DNA from: an uncultured Prevotella sp.
GTDB lineage: Bacteria; Bacteroidota; Bacteroidia; Bacteroidales; Bacteroidaceae
Assembly: GCA_945873145.1 (NCBI GenBank)
Contig: CAMCBZ010000011.1
Location: forward strand, 1-64,000
Length of the DNA: 64,000 nt
Direction of reading: 5' to 3'
Part shown: piece after piece, positions 50,194-59,520 of the stretch
Layout: each line of letters begins with the position of its first letter
Numbering within the stretch: position 1 is the stretch's first letter
Translations under genes and position numbers: made by a program
Notes under the pieces: model-generated
Databases searched by the model: none
Seen by the model: the letters and a program-made list of their open reading frames with translations, nothing else
What the model was told of the DNA's origin: nothing

Positions 50194-50283
50194 AGAGACG
50201 AAGAACCCACACACAGGACACCGCCGGCTCGACGAGAGTCTGTGTCAACTATAAGAGTTTTTGTATTAGTTACTTAGATTATT

Positions 50284-51582
50284 TTGAGAGAATTATCCTT
50301 TAAGGTATTAGTGTGCCTCACGTTGACAGGCATAGCGCCCTGTCATGCCCAAAGCTATTCGTCCCAGCCCGAGCGACAGCGTAGCGACTCGATGCTGGTC
50401 AGACAACTGAGAGAAGACGGTATTTCTTTCTCCCACGACAACAGCGTGACGCTGCTGATGACCGGACAGGAGAAATTCGACGATCTGTTTAAAGCCATCC
50501 GACAGGCACGCTCCTCCATACATCTGGAGTATTTCAACTTTAGAAATGACTCCATTGCCCGTTGCCTTTTCGACTTGCTTGCCGAGAAAGCAGCTCAGGG
50601 CGTAGAGGTCAGAGCCATGTACGACGGTTTTGGCAATGACAGCAACAACCGTCCCCTGCGCCGTAAGCACATCAAGAAACTGCGTGAGGAAGGTATCGAG
50701 ATCTATGAGTTTGATCCGATCCGCTTTCCTTGGGTCAACCATGTCTGGTCGCGCGACCACAGAAAGATTGTAGTCATCGACGGAAAAATCGCCTATACAG
50801 GCGGAATGAACGTGGCGGACTACTACATCAAAGGCACGAAGCAGGTGGGATCCTGGCACGACATGCACTGCCGCATTGAGGGCACTGAGGTCAACACGCT
50901 TCAAGAGATCTTCCTGCGCACATGGAACAAGGTGACGGGACAAAACATCCACGGGCCACAATACTACCGTGGACTGGGCGACGTGAGCTACTTCCACGGG
51001 CTGAAGCGCGACACCTGCGACACGGCAGGAAGCAAGATGGTCGGCATCATCAACCGCGAGCCGCACACGTCAAACGAAATCATACGGGAGTTCTATACCC
51101 ACGCCATCAACGATGCGCAGGACAGCATCATGATTATCAACCCCTATTTCACGCTGAACCACAAAATCAAGAAAGCACTGAAAAAAGCTGCGAAACGTGG
51201 CGTGAAGGTGGAGATCATGCTCAGCGTGAAGAGCGACATCCCCTTGACACCGGACTGCGGATTCTACAATGCTCACCAACTGATGAAGCATGGCTGCACG
51301 GTGTGGATGTATAAGCCCGGCTTTCATCACACCAAGATCATCATGGTCGACGGCCGCTTCTGTACGGTAGGCTCCGCCAATCTCAATGCCAGAAGTTTGG
51401 CTTGGGACTATGAGGAGAATGCCGTGATCATCGACCCGTGCACAACAAACGAGTTGATACAACTGTTCAACTCAGAGAAGAAGGACTCTTTCCGACTGAC
51501 GGAAGAAGCCTGGGATGCCTGGCGTACGCCTTGGCAGAAGTTCCGCGGCTGGTTTGCCCACCTACTGGCAAAATTCCTGTAG
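50284..51582 (+). CDS. Phospholipase D-family protein (cardiolipin synthase-like), exported
   Basis: A 432-residue protein with two HKD motifs: H159-R-K161 in RDHRKIVVIDGKIAYTGGMN, and H349-T-K351 in FHHTKIIMVDGRFCTVGSAN, each followed by the conserved GG/GS segment. Typical cardiolipin synthases have N-terminal transmembrane helices; here a signal peptide (about 1-22, ending CHAQS) precedes the catalytic region, suggesting a periplasmic phosphatidyltransferase or phospholipase. The start codon is a TTG at 50284; the next ATG is at 50392 and would lose the signal. Substrate is unclear: cardiolipin synthesis, phospholipid turnover or nuclease activity are all known in the family. Confidence 0.85.
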   Translation: MRELSFKVLVCLTLTGIAPCHAQSYSSQPERQRSDSMLVRQLREDGISFSHDNSVTLLMTGQEKFDDLFKAIRQARSSIHLEYFNFRNDSIARCLFDLLAEKAAQGVEVRAMYDGFGNDSNNRPLRRKHIKKLREEGIEIYEFDPIRFPWVNHVWSRDHRKIVVIDGKIAYTGGMNVADYYIKGTKQVGSWHDMHCRIEGTEVNTLQEIFLRTWNKVTGQNIHGPQYYRGLGDVSYFHGLKRDTCDTAGSKMVGIINREPHTSNEIIREFYTHAINDAQDSIMIINPYFTLNHKIKKALKKAAKRGVKVEIMLSVKSDIPLTPDCGFYNAHQLMKHGCTVWMYKPGFHHTKIIMVDGRFCTVGSANLNARSLAWDYEENAVIIDPCTTNELIQLFNSEKKDSFRLTEEAWDAWRTPWQKFRGWFAHLLAKFL

Positions 51583-51695
51583 GTTACCGGCTAATGCCTT
51601 CAGTCCGCTGGCTTAGCTCCCGCGGACTGCTGGCTATATATTGCTGTAGTTTTCGTACTCTACTCCATAGTCTTCCTTCCGCTATTCTCCTACTC

Positions 51696-51730
51696 TTTTA
51701 ACCTTTTTACCCTTTTACCTTTTTACCTTT
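51696..51730. repeat. Short pyrimidine tandem repeat after the LuxR-type gene
   Basis: A run of 7-9-bp units (TTTTAACC, TTTTTACCC, TTTTACC, TTTTTACC) lies just past the regulator's stop codon. On the transcribed strand it is GGTAAAAA-like. Confidence 0.6.
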
Positions 51731-51731
51731 C

Positions 51732-52322
51732 TTAGATGCTGTTGACATCAACATATCCGTGCATGACAGCATAGATCGTCAAGGCCGACACGCTGCGGCG
51801 GCCGAGCTTGGCGACGATGTTTTTGCGGTGCGTGATGACCGTCGTCAGTCCGATATTGAGCTTGTCAGCTATCTCCTTATTAATATAGCCCTTGACGACA
51901 AGTCTGAGCACGTCTATTTCACGCTTCGATAATTTCTTCTCTACCGTAGGCACGGACTGCGGTGGCAAATGCTGTCCGTGTCCATGAGCACGCTGCTCCA
52001 ATGCCAAGAGTTGTCTGACCAGCTGCTTTTCGGGCAGATGACAACAGATACAATGAAAACCTGTCGGTTGTGCGGCCGGGTCATCAGTAGGCGTGAAGAC
52101 TATGGTCTGATACCTCCGCTGCATGAAGTAATCACGGTTGTTGAGCAGTACCGCCTGGGAAACGAAGAAGTGCACAAAATGTTCCTCACCGTCTTGCAAC
52201 AGTTCTTCCAAGTTGTTAAACGTATGCGTCTCCATGATCGGCATCACCTGATCGAGCAATGTCTTCATGCCGATCAGCGCAAGCGTGTCCTCATTGATTA
52301 CAGCTACTTTGGGATGTTCCAT
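51732..52322 (-). CDS. LuxR-type DNA-binding response regulator-like protein
   Basis: A 196-residue protein. The C-terminus (about 130-192) is a LuxR helix-turn-helix: LSKREIDVLRLVVKGYINKE, then IADKLNIGLTTVITHRKNIVAKL. The N-terminus (MEHPKVAVINEDTLALIGM) resembles a receiver domain, but the phospho-acceptor region is unclear (no conserved acidic pocket at the usual places), so it may respond to a ligand or be constitutive. Related Bacteroidetes regulators (CdhR-like in Porphyromonas) control haem uptake, but that link is inference. The gene lies downstream of a strand-specific terminator after rny, and I saw no promoter of its own. Confidence 0.8.
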   Translation of the reverse strand: MEHPKVAVINEDTLALIGMKTLLDQVMPIMETHTFNNLEELLQDGEEHFVHFFVSQAVLLNNRDYFMQRRYQTIVFTPTDDPAAQPTGFHCICCHLPEKQLVRQLLALEQRAHGHGQHLPPQSVPTVEKKLSKREIDVLRLVVKGYINKEIADKLNIGLTTVITHRKNIVAKLGRRSVSALTIYAVMHGYVDVNSI

Positions 52323-52333
52323 GATTGAAGAAA

Positions 52334-52386
52334 TAAAAAAAGGCCCGCCATTAGCTTCGGAGTATACTCTGAAACCAATAGCAGGC
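52334..52386 (-). terminator. Terminator after rny, strand-specific
   Basis: On the minus-strand RNA a 20-bp stem with several G-U pairs and one mismatch (GCCTGCUAUUGG against CUAAUGGCGGGC at its base) is followed by UUUUUUU. On the plus strand the wobbles become A-C mismatches, so only leftward transcripts should fold. Confidence 0.75.
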
Positions 52387-52407
52387 TTGTATGTTCATCG
52401 ATGATGA

Positions 52408-53943
52408 TTACTTGGCATAGGCTACACTGCGTGTCTCACGGATGACGGTGATCTTCACCTGACCGGGGTAAGTCATCTCGTTTTGGATCTTCTCTGCAAT
52501 CTCGTTGCTGAGTTTCGTGCTGTCCTCATCGGTCATCTTGTCGGCGCCGACGATAACACGGAGCTCACGTCCAGCCTGAATGGCGTAGGTCTTCGTCACA
52601 CCTGGATAGCTCATGGCGATGGCTTCCAAGTCATTGAGACGCTTGATATATGCCTCGACAATCTCGCGACGAGCACCCGGACGGGCACCGGAGATGGCAT
52701 CGCACACCTGAACGATAGGAGCCAGCAGCGTCTGCATCTCCACCTCGTCGTGGTGAGCAGCGATGGCGTTCACGATGTCGGGCTTCTCTTTGTATTTCTC
52801 AGCCATCTTAGCACCTAAGAGTGCGTGCGGCAACTCGCTCTCCTCGTCGGGCACCTTGCCGATGTCGTGGAGCAGACCGGCGCGCTTTGCCTTCTTGGGA
52901 TTGAGTCCGAGCTCAGCAGCCATGACGGCACAGAGATTAGCTGTCTCGCGGGCGTGCTGCAACAGATTCTGACCATAGGACGAGCGATACTTCATCTTAC
53001 CGATGATACGCACCAGTTCGGGATGGAGTCCGTGGATACCCAAGTCGATCACCGTGCGCTTACCGGTCTCAATGATCTCGTTGTCGAGTTGCTTCTTAAC
53101 CTTAGCTACGACCTCCTCGATACGTGCGGGATGGATACGTCCGTCGGCGACGAGCTGATGAAGTGCCAGGCGGCAGACCTCACGACGGATAGGATCGAAG
53201 GCAGAGATGACGATGCTCTCAGGCGTATCGTCGACGACAATCTCCACGCCGGTGGCAGCCTCAAGAGCACGGATGTTGCGGCCCTCACGTCCGATGATGC
53301 GTCCTTTGACCTCGTCGTTGTCGATATGGAAAACGCTGACCGAGTTTTCGATGGCCGTCTCAGTGGCTACACGCTGGATCGTCTGGATGACAATCTTCTT
53401 AGCCTTCATGTTGGCGTCGAGCTTAGCCTGGTCCATGATCTCATTGACATAACCAGCCGCATCCATCTTGGCTTTGTCCTTCATGCTCTCCACAAGGCGC
53501 TTCTTGGCTTCCTCGGCAGAGAGTCCGGAGAGTTCCTCCAGCTTGGCGCGCTCCTGATCCTGCATCTTTTCGAGCTCAGTCTGACGCTGAGTGATGATCT
53601 TCTTCTCGTTGTCGATGCGAACCTGCCCTTGTTCCACCTCCTGTTTGCGGCGCTGGAGTTCCTCCTGACGCTGGTTAAGGGAGATCTCGCGCTGTTTCAG
53701 GCGGTTCTCGTTTTGCTGGATCTTCTGGTTGCGCAACTGCACTTCCTTCTCCAACTCACTTTTTTTATTCAGGAACTTCTCCTTGACTTCAAGGAGCTTT
53801 TTCTCTTTGATCACGTCTGCATCCTTCTGGGCAGCATCCAAGATCTCGTTATATTTACCTTTCGCGATATGGCGGAAGTAGTAAAATCCGGCCAGCGCGC
53901 CCAGTGCCAGGGCGACGACGGCAGTAATGATGATACCTATCAT
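52408..53943 (-). CDS. rny: Ribonuclease Y
   Basis: A 511-residue membrane-anchored endoribonuclease that initiates mRNA decay. One N-terminal transmembrane helix (about 2-22) is followed by a long coiled coil (about 30-190, alternating Lys/Glu), a KH RNA-binding domain (about 205-270, [15 protein letters not shown]) and an HD domain with [12 protein letters not shown] and AIAAHHDE (about 330-420). It follows zapA by 40 bp; the coiled-coil gene and zapA lie upstream in the same unit. Confidence 0.95.
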   Translation of the reverse strand: MIGIIITAVVALALGALAGFYYFRHIAKGKYNEILDAAQKDADVIKEKKLLEVKEKFLNKKSELEKEVQLRNQKIQQNENRLKQREISLNQRQEELQRRKQEVEQGQVRIDNEKKIITQRQTELEKMQDQERAKLEELSGLSAEEAKKRLVESMKDKAKMDAAGYVNEIMDQAKLDANMKAKKIVIQTIQRVATETAIENSVSVFHIDNDEVKGRIIGREGRNIRALEAATGVEIVVDDTPESIVISAFDPIRREVCRLALHQLVADGRIHPARIEEVVAKVKKQLDNEIIETGKRTVIDLGIHGLHPELVRIIGKMKYRSSYGQNLLQHARETANLCAVMAAELGLNPKKAKRAGLLHDIGKVPDEESELPHALLGAKMAEKYKEKPDIVNAIAAHHDEVEMQTLLAPIVQVCDAISGARPGARREIVEAYIKRLNDLEAIAMSYPGVTKTYAIQAGRELRVIVGADKMTDEDSTKLSNEIAEKIQNEMTYPGQVKITVIRETRSVAYAK

Positions 53944-53983
53944 GTATTATTAATTGTATATTGTTAGTTGATTAGACATATAA

Positions 53984-54310
53984 TTATTTACTCTCCTGAT
54001 CGTTTTGCTTCCCGCTCCCGAGAACATCCTCAATTTCCGAAGTAAGCTGTTTGAGCAAATCATTATATGGCTTGGTGTCATTGCGCTGAAGCAACTCTTG
54101 CAGCCGCAGTCCTATGTCGATCATGGCAAAATAATGGATTTCCTTATCTGTCTTGAATCGCTTGAACTGGCCGTAATACGCATTCAGACGCTCATTGATC
54201 AACTCCGCGTCACGCCGATACAGTGCTTCGTCTTTCCGAGGCACAGTCACACTGATATCTGTATCGTAGATATGAAGCCTTATGGTGATCTTTTCAGTTT
54301 CTTCTGTCAT
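53984..54310 (-). CDS. zapA: Cell division protein ZapA
   Basis: A 108-residue ZapA-like protein: an N-terminal beta-rich domain (TIRLHIYDTDISVTVPRKDE) and a C-terminal helix (about 65-95). ZapA crosslinks FtsZ filaments in the Z ring. It overlaps the upstream coiled-coil gene by 17 bp, so the pair is coupled. No 6S RNA gene is visible in the 40 bp to rny. Confidence 0.88.
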   Translation of the reverse strand: MTEETEKITIRLHIYDTDISVTVPRKDEALYRRDAELINERLNAYYGQFKRFKTDKEIHYFAMIDIGLRLQELLQRNDTKPYNDLLKQLTSEIEDVLGSGKQNDQESK

Positions 54311-54611
54311 TGTCGGAACTTTCGCTGCTCAGCATGGTGATGCATTTGTTGACATCACGGATGAGCGATGCCAGAGACCGTTTGGCGTGGTCCATGTCCA
54401 TGTCGCTCACTTGCAGCATACGAGCGGTTTTCAACGTCTGATAGTCACTCTCCGCCTTTTTCAGCTGCTCTTGCAACAGGCTGATGGAAGCATCTCTATC
54501 ATCGATCACGGTGTGCAGACGCGCGTTTTCCTTTTTCAGCTCCTCGTATTGAAGCATCAGCTGCCTGACACGTGTCACAAATGTATTGATTATCTTCTCA
54601 TTGGCATCCAT
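54294..54611 (-). CDS. ZapB-like coiled-coil protein
   Basis: A 105-residue protein predicted to be a continuous coiled coil (about 5-62; VRQLMLQYEELKKENARLHT and LQEQLKKAESDYQTLK show heptads) with a helical C-terminus. Size, coiled-coil content and position directly upstream of zapA (17-bp overlap) suggest a ZapB-type partner at the division site. Sequence similarity to E. coli ZapB is weak, so the name is functional inference. Confidence 0.7.
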   Translation of the reverse strand: MDANEKIINTFVTRVRQLMLQYEELKKENARLHTVIDDRDASISLLQEQLKKAESDYQTLKTARMLQVSDMDMDHAKRSLASLIRDVNKCITMLSSESSDNDRRN

Positions 54612-54627
54612 GACTATACTTGTTTTG

Positions 54628-54635
54628 CAAAATTA
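54628..54635 (-). promoter_or_regulatory. -7 element of the zapB-like / zapA / rny unit
   Basis: Minus-strand TAATTTTG, 17 bp before the first ATG. Confidence 0.5.
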
Positions 54636-54703
54636 TAGATTTTTAGTGAGAACAGCAAGCTTTCTGAAACATTTTTCTCAGAAGACTGGCCTTTTCCTCA
54701 CAA

Positions 54704-55339
54704 TTACTTCTTCTTCTCATCCTCATCCTTTGGGCGCGGCTCTTTCTTGGCCAGCATCATCACCTGATAGGTGAAGTCGGTCACCCACTTCTGCGTGAAG
54801 TTCAAACGGGTATTGAGCTTGCGCACATTCAGCACCGATTTGATCACACTCGGATCCTTGTAGTCGTTCTTCATGAAGATGTCGCTGACGGTCTTTTCCG
54901 TCATGGCGTAGATGGTCTTCTTGAAGATAGAAGGCACACGCAACTTGAACTTCATCAGGTTGCCCATGAGCATCATCAGATCCTGAGTGAAGCTCTGGAA
55001 CTGGATCATATACACCTGCACATCCTGCAACTTCTTGCAGTTGCGGCGAATACTCTGGTCGATCTCCTTGAAGAATTGCTCGTCGGTGTGGTAGATCTCC
55101 ATCATCATCTTGCGGCAATGACTCTTTTCGCCAACTCCCAATTTGTTGTTCTGAGTGGGTACGTGCAATGTCGACTTAAACACTCTGAGGTCGGGCAGCA
55201 TCGCCAGATTGCTGATGCCTAACTGAGCGGCAAGAGTTGCCTGAAAGTACACACGCACAAGCGTCATGTAGTCTTCCATGCCGCCTGTCTTGCTCTCTTG
55301 TTCCTTCCTTCCAAAAAGCTTGGAAAATATTTCCATCAT
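54704..55339 (-). CDS. Conserved protein of unknown function
   Basis: A 211-residue, soluble, mostly helical protein (no signal peptide or transmembrane segment) starting MMEIFSKLFGRKEQESK and ending with a Lys/Asp/Glu tail (KDEDEKKK). Helical blocks around DYMTLVRVYFQATLAAQLGI and MQFQSFTQDLMML-like stretches suggest a bundle. I do not recognise a named family. It has its own promoter and stands alone upstream of the division cluster. Confidence 0.75.
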   Translation of the reverse strand: MMEIFSKLFGRKEQESKTGGMEDYMTLVRVYFQATLAAQLGISNLAMLPDLRVFKSTLHVPTQNNKLGVGEKSHCRKMMMEIYHTDEQFFKEIDQSIRRNCKKLQDVQVYMIQFQSFTQDLMMLMGNLMKFKLRVPSIFKKTIYAMTEKTVSDIFMKNDYKDPSVIKSVLNVRKLNTRLNFTQKWVTDFTYQVMMLAKKEPRPKDEDEKKK

Positions 55340-55384
55340 GTATGAATATTCTTTAGTTGATTGTTGTTATTTCAAAATCTTTTG

Positions 55385-55415
55385 CAAAAATACAATTAAA
55401 TAGCGAGAAACCAAA
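55385..55415 (-). promoter_or_regulatory. Promoter of the 211-residue protein gene
   Basis: Minus-strand TATTTTTG (55385-55392), 19 bp, TTTG (55412-55415). Leader about 40 nt. Confidence 0.6.
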
Positions 55416-55456
55416 ATTATATTGCATGAATCTCGGTTTAATTGAAGATAATTTAT

Positions 55457-55464
55457 TAACTTTG
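55457..55464 (+). promoter_or_regulatory. -7 element of rmlA
   Basis: TAACTTTG, 24 bp before the ATG. No clear -33. Confidence 0.5.
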
Positions 55465-55488
55465 CGCTCAAATAGAAATATTTAGAAA

Positions 55489-56370
55489 ATGAAAGGTATT
55501 GTACTAGCGGGAGGTTCTGGCACCAGATTGTATCCCATTACGAAGGGAATCAGCAAACAGCTTATCCCTATCTTCGACAAACCGATGATCTATTATCCCT
55601 TGTCGGTACTGATGTTGGCTGGCATCCGAGAGATTCTTGTCATCTCCACGCCCTATGATCTTCCGGGATTCAAGCGGTTGCTGGGCGACGGTAGCGATTA
55701 TGGTGTTTCGATCTCCTACGCTGAGCAGCCACATCCCGACGGATTGGCGCAGGCGTTTATCATCGGTGAGAAATTTATCGGCGACGACAGTGTCTGCCTC
55801 GTCTTGGGAGACAACATCTTCTATGGCGCTGGCTTCACGGGACTCTTGCGCCACAGCCGTCAGATGGCTGACGAAGGAAAAGCCACTGTCTTTGGATACT
55901 ACGTCAATGATCCGGAACGATATGGTGTGGCCGAAATCGACAAAGACGGGAACTGCCTCAGCCTGGAGGAGAAACCGGCTCACCCAAAAAGCAACTATGC
56001 TGTCGTTGGCCTTTATTTCTATCCCAACAGTGTGGTGGACATCGCAAAGAATGTCAAGCCCAGCCCACGTGGAGAGCTGGAGATCACCTCGGTCAACCAG
56101 ACTTATCTCACCGAGAGCAAGTTGCGCGTAGAAGCACTCCCTCGCGGATTTGCATGGCTTGACACCGGCACACACGACAGCCTGTCTGAGGCCAGCACCT
56201 TCATAGAGTGCATAGAGAAACGACAGGGACTCAAGGTGGCCTGTCTGGAGGAAATCGCTTTTAAACAAGGCTGGATCAGCAAAGAGCAACTGATCAAAGA
56301 GGCCGAGCCAATGGCAAAGAACAACTACGGCAAATATCTGCTGCAACTGGCACAAGACATTCGGCAATAG
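55489..56370 (+). CDS. rfbA: Glucose-1-phosphate thymidylyltransferase
   Basis: A 293-residue RmlA/RfbA enzyme making dTDP-glucose from dTTP and glucose-1-phosphate. Motifs: [13 protein letters not shown] (nucleotide-binding loop, residues 6-18), [20 protein letters not shown] and [10 protein letters not shown]. The length and sequence match the RmlA class of the dTDP-rhamnose pathway. The other genes of that pathway (rfbB, rfbC, rfbD) are not adjacent; instead a capsule/exopolysaccharide co-polymerase follows, indicating a role in supplying a sugar nucleotide for surface polysaccharide. Confidence 0.94.
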   Translation: MKGIVLAGGSGTRLYPITKGISKQLIPIFDKPMIYYPLSVLMLAGIREILVISTPYDLPGFKRLLGDGSDYGVSISYAEQPHPDGLAQAFIIGEKFIGDDSVCLVLGDNIFYGAGFTGLLRHSRQMADEGKATVFGYYVNDPERYGVAEIDKDGNCLSLEEKPAHPKSNYAVVGLYFYPNSVVDIAKNVKPSPRGELEITSVNQTYLTESKLRVEALPRGFAWLDTGTHDSLSEASTFIECIEKRQGLKVACLEEIAFKQGWISKEQLIKEAEPMAKNNYGKYLLQLAQDIRQ

Positions 56371-56442
56371 AATAAAAAAAACTGTTGAGAAACCAACATC
56401 AAAGATAAAAAATAAATATTCACAATAGTAATTATCAGCTAA

Positions 56443-58986
56443 ATGGAACAGAACTTAAATGCAGAGCCTGAAATAACGGCTACGACTCAGCCCGAAGAGA
56501 CTCGGTCTATGTTCAGCTTTGCAAACATTTACACTGCTGTCATCCTTAACTGGAAATGGTTCGTCCTGTCGTTGATTATTTGCATCGGACTTGCTGCAGT
56601 ATATCTTCGCTACACGACACCTATTTATCAGGCATCTGCCAAGTTGCTCATTAAGGACAACGATCAAGACGGTGGCGGTCGAAGTGCAAACATGCTCAAC
56701 TCTGCTACGCTGGGTATGATTTCCAATTCTAATGGTTTCGACAATGAGTTGGAAATTCTCACCTCACACTCCCTTGCACAGCAGGCTGTTAGAGACCTGA
56801 AACTCTACGTCAATTATTACCACGTAGGTAAGGTCAAAGATGTGCTGATGTACAAGACGCAGCCCATCAATGTCGATGTTGATCCCTCACACTTGGAGAG
56901 ACTCAACGCGCCGATCGACCTGAAGATTGAGCGTACGGGCAACAGCTATCACGTCACCGGTACCTACTTCGTACCCGTCAACGACGACCAGGCTAACGGT
57001 CCGTTCAGTATCGACAAGACATTCTCTCAGCTGCCTGCCACTATTGGCACACGTGCAGGTATCATCAGTTTCAACGCCAACACGGTGGTGCCGATGAAGG
57101 ACGGCGATGTGATGAAAGTCAATATCCAGTCTCCGAAATTCGCTGCAAATAAATATGTAGGCGAGCTCAACGTCTCTCAAACTAGCAAGACCACAACGAT
57201 CGCACAGCTGACTCTGAGCGATGAGGACCCACAGCGCGCCATTGACTACCTGCAGCAACTCTCTATCTGCTACAACAGACAGGCCAACGAGGACAAGAAC
57301 GAGGTGGCGGAGCGTACCGAAGAGTTTATCAACGGACGTCTGGAAAAGATCAATGCGGAACTCGGAAACACTGAGGGACAACTCGAAAGCTACAAGAAGC
57401 GCAATGGTATGATCGACCTCAAAGCCAATGCTACCAGCGCCTTCTCTAACGCTGACCAATACTCTCAGAAGCTCTCCGAGGCAAACACACAGGTAGCTCT
57501 GCTCGATGAAATGCAGAACTATATGGACAACCCCAACAACCGATTCCAGCCGCTGCCCTCTAATGTTGGTCTGAATGATGATGCCGCAACAAGCCTCATC
57601 AGCAACTACAACCAACTCGTGCAAAGACGTAACCTGCTGTTGCAGAGCGCCAGTGAGAACTCTCCTTCTGTGATGCCCTTGACTACACAGATCGAGGACA
57701 TGGATCGGGCTATTCGCCGTGCCTTGAAGCAGGCTCGCCGCAACCTCGATATCCAGCGCAACTCGGTGGCCTCACAGTATGGAAAATACCAGGGCCAAGT
57801 GGGAGAATCGCCTGAGCAAGAGCGTATGCTGACACAGATCGGACGCCAGCAGGAAGTCAAGTCTGGACTGTACCTGATGTTGCTGCAGAAGCGCGAAGAG
57901 AACTCTATCTCCCTGGCTGCCACTGCTGACAAAGGAAAACTCATCGACGGTCCGGCTCTCGGCGGCAAGGTAAGCCCCAAGAGCAGCATGATCCTGCTTG
58001 CTGCCCTTATCATTGCTTTAGGTTTGCCGGCAATCATCATCTTCCTGCTTGAGTTCTTCCGCTATAAGATTGAGGGTCACGAGGATGTCGCTAAGCTGAC
58101 AACACTGCCAATTATCGCTGATGTGGCAGTCTCCACAGAGTCTGCCAAGACCAAAGGTGAGATCGTCATCCACGAGAATCGTAACAATCAGATGGAGGAG
58201 ATCTTCCGTTCGATGCGTACCAACTTGCAGTTTGTGCTCGAAAAGGATGAGAAGGTCGTCATGTTCACATCCTCTACTTCCGGCGAGGGTAAGACCTTTA
58301 TCACGTCTAACCTTGCTGTCTCCTTCGCTCTTTTGGGCAAGAAGGTGCTCTTGGTGGGATTGGATATCAGAAAACCACGACTGGCAGATTTGTTCGAAAT
58401 TGACGACCATCAGCATGGTATCACCAATCTGTTGGTGAAGAACGATCCTACTTGGGAGGAGATCCAGCAGCAACTAGTACCGTCTGGCATTAACAACAAC
58501 CTGACCCTGCTCATGGCTGGTCCGACACCTCCAAACCCCTCAGAGCTCGTATCGCGTAAGAGCCTTGACGACATCTTTGCCGAGCTGCGCAAGCACTACG
58601 ACTATATCCTTGTTGATACCGCACCTGTGGGTCTGGTAACAGATACCATCGAGATTGGTCGTATCTGCGACGCCACTGTCTTCGTCTGCCGCGCCGACTT
58701 CACTCCAAAGGAGAGCATCGTCATGATCAACTCTCTCCACAATCAGAAGAAGTTACCGAAGATCAACATCGTCATCAACGGCATCGATATGTCGAGGAAG
58801 AAGTATGGCTACTACTATGGCTATGGACGATATGGCAAGTACGGTCGCTATGCACGCTACACCTACTATCGTCAGCACGGCACATACGGTTCCTACGGTA
58901 GCTACGGTTATGGCAGCTACGGCGGCTACGGCAATTACCAGAACAGCCGCTACGGCGACAAGAACGACACGTCAATTAAGCAGTAA
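56443..58986 (+). CDS. Polysaccharide co-polymerase / bacterial tyrosine autokinase (Wzz-BY kinase fusion)
   Basis: An 847-residue inner-membrane protein. The N-terminal Wzz domain has a transmembrane helix at about 33-52; a large periplasmic region with coiled coil (about 290-480) follows; a second transmembrane helix is at about 520-545. The cytoplasmic BY-kinase shows Walker A TSGEGKT (residues 612-618), Walker A' LVGLDIRKPRLADLF and Walker B ILVDTAPVG. The C-terminal tail (783-847) is very rich in tyrosine (19 Tyr, mostly YG/RY repeats), the autophosphorylation cluster. BY-kinases of this type regulate chain length and export of capsular or exopolysaccharide. No wza-like exporter is next to it. 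Confidence 0.93.
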   Translation: MEQNLNAEPEITATTQPEETRSMFSFANIYTAVILNWKWFVLSLIICIGLAAVYLRYTTPIYQASAKLLIKDNDQDGGGRSANMLNSATLGMISNSNGFDNELEILTSHSLAQQAVRDLKLYVNYYHVGKVKDVLMYKTQPINVDVDPSHLERLNAPIDLKIERTGNSYHVTGTYFVPVNDDQANGPFSIDKTFSQLPATIGTRAGIISFNANTVVPMKDGDVMKVNIQSPKFAANKYVGELNVSQTSKTTTIAQLTLSDEDPQRAIDYLQQLSICYNRQANEDKNEVAERTEEFINGRLEKINAELGNTEGQLESYKKRNGMIDLKANATSAFSNADQYSQKLSEANTQVALLDEMQNYMDNPNNRFQPLPSNVGLNDDAATSLISNYNQLVQRRNLLLQSASENSPSVMPLTTQIEDMDRAIRRALKQARRNLDIQRNSVASQYGKYQGQVGESPEQERMLTQIGRQQEVKSGLYLMLLQKREENSISLAATADKGKLIDGPALGGKVSPKSSMILLAALIIALGLPAIIIFLLEFFRYKIEGHEDVAKLTTLPIIADVAVSTESAKTKGEIVIHENRNNQMEEIFRSMRTNLQFVLEKDEKVVMFTSSTSGEGKTFITSNLAVSFALLGKKVLLVGLDIRKPRLADLFEIDDHQHGITNLLVKNDPTWEEIQQQLVPSGINNNLTLLMAGPTPPNPSELVSRKSLDDIFAELRKHYDYILVDTAPVGLVTDTIEIGRICDATVFVCRADFTPKESIVMINSLHNQKKLPKINIVINGIDMSRKKYGYYYGYGRYGKYGRYARYTYYRQHGTYGSYGSYGYGSYGGYGNYQNSRYGDKNDTSIKQ

Positions 58987-58989
58987 TCC

Positions 58990-59421
58990 ATGGCAACGAT
59001 CGCAGTAGATTTCGACGGTACGATTGTAGAGCACCGTTATCCTGAGATTGGCAACGAACTGCCCTTCGCTACAGAGACCTTGCGTATGCTCATCAAGGAC
59101 CATCATCGGCTTATCTTGTGGAGCGTACGCGAGGGCGATCTCCTGCAGGAAGCCATCGACTGGTGTCACGAACGTGGCGTGGACTTCTGGGCTGTCAACA
59201 GGGACTATCCCGAAGAAGAGGAAAACAAAAACAACCACTTCTCACGCAAGATCAAAGCCGACTACTTCATCGATGATCGCAACATCGGTGGATTGCCTGA
59301 TTGGGGACAGATCTATCGTATGATCACCGAGCATAAGACTTATGCACAGATCATACGGGAAAGCATGGGAAGAATTTCTTCTGATGACATCCCTAAGAAA
59401 CGTCACTGGTGGCAATTCTGA
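58990..59421 (+). CDS. HAD-superfamily phosphatase (BT0820-like)
   Basis: A 143-residue HAD protein with the motif I nucleophile in VDFDGTIVE (D8/D10), followed by SVREGDLLQEAIDW and DYFIDDRNIGG (motif IV). It is short, with a minimal cap, and closest in my recognition to the Bacteroides BT0820 type of unknown substrate. It starts 3 bp after the tyrosine kinase stop and shares its transcript, so a phosphatase partner in the polysaccharide pathway is an attractive but untested idea; tyrosine phosphatases of capsule loci are normally of other families. Confidence 0.87.
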   Translation: MATIAVDFDGTIVEHRYPEIGNELPFATETLRMLIKDHHRLILWSVREGDLLQEAIDWCHERGVDFWAVNRDYPEEEENKNNHFSRKIKADYFIDDRNIGGLPDWGQIYRMITEHKTYAQIIRESMGRISSDDIPKKRHWWQF

Positions 59422-59440
59422 TCATTAAACAAGCAAATAA

Positions 59441-59481
59441 AAAAAGGATGCTGAAGCACATTGCTTCAGCATCCTTTTTTT
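59441..59481. terminator. Bidirectional terminator between HAD phosphatase and outer-membrane protein genes
   Basis: A perfect stem GGATGCTGAAGC / GCTTCAGCATCC (59446-59457 and 59463-59474) is flanked by A and T runs on both sides, serving both converging genes. Confidence 0.85.
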
Positions 59482-59520
59482 ATTTGATAATGTTTGAAAA
59501 GTCTTTGTATTAAGAGGTGG

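Noticed and set aside
53944..53983. 6S RNA gene next to zapA
   Set aside because: The gap to rny is only 40 bp, too short for 6S RNA.
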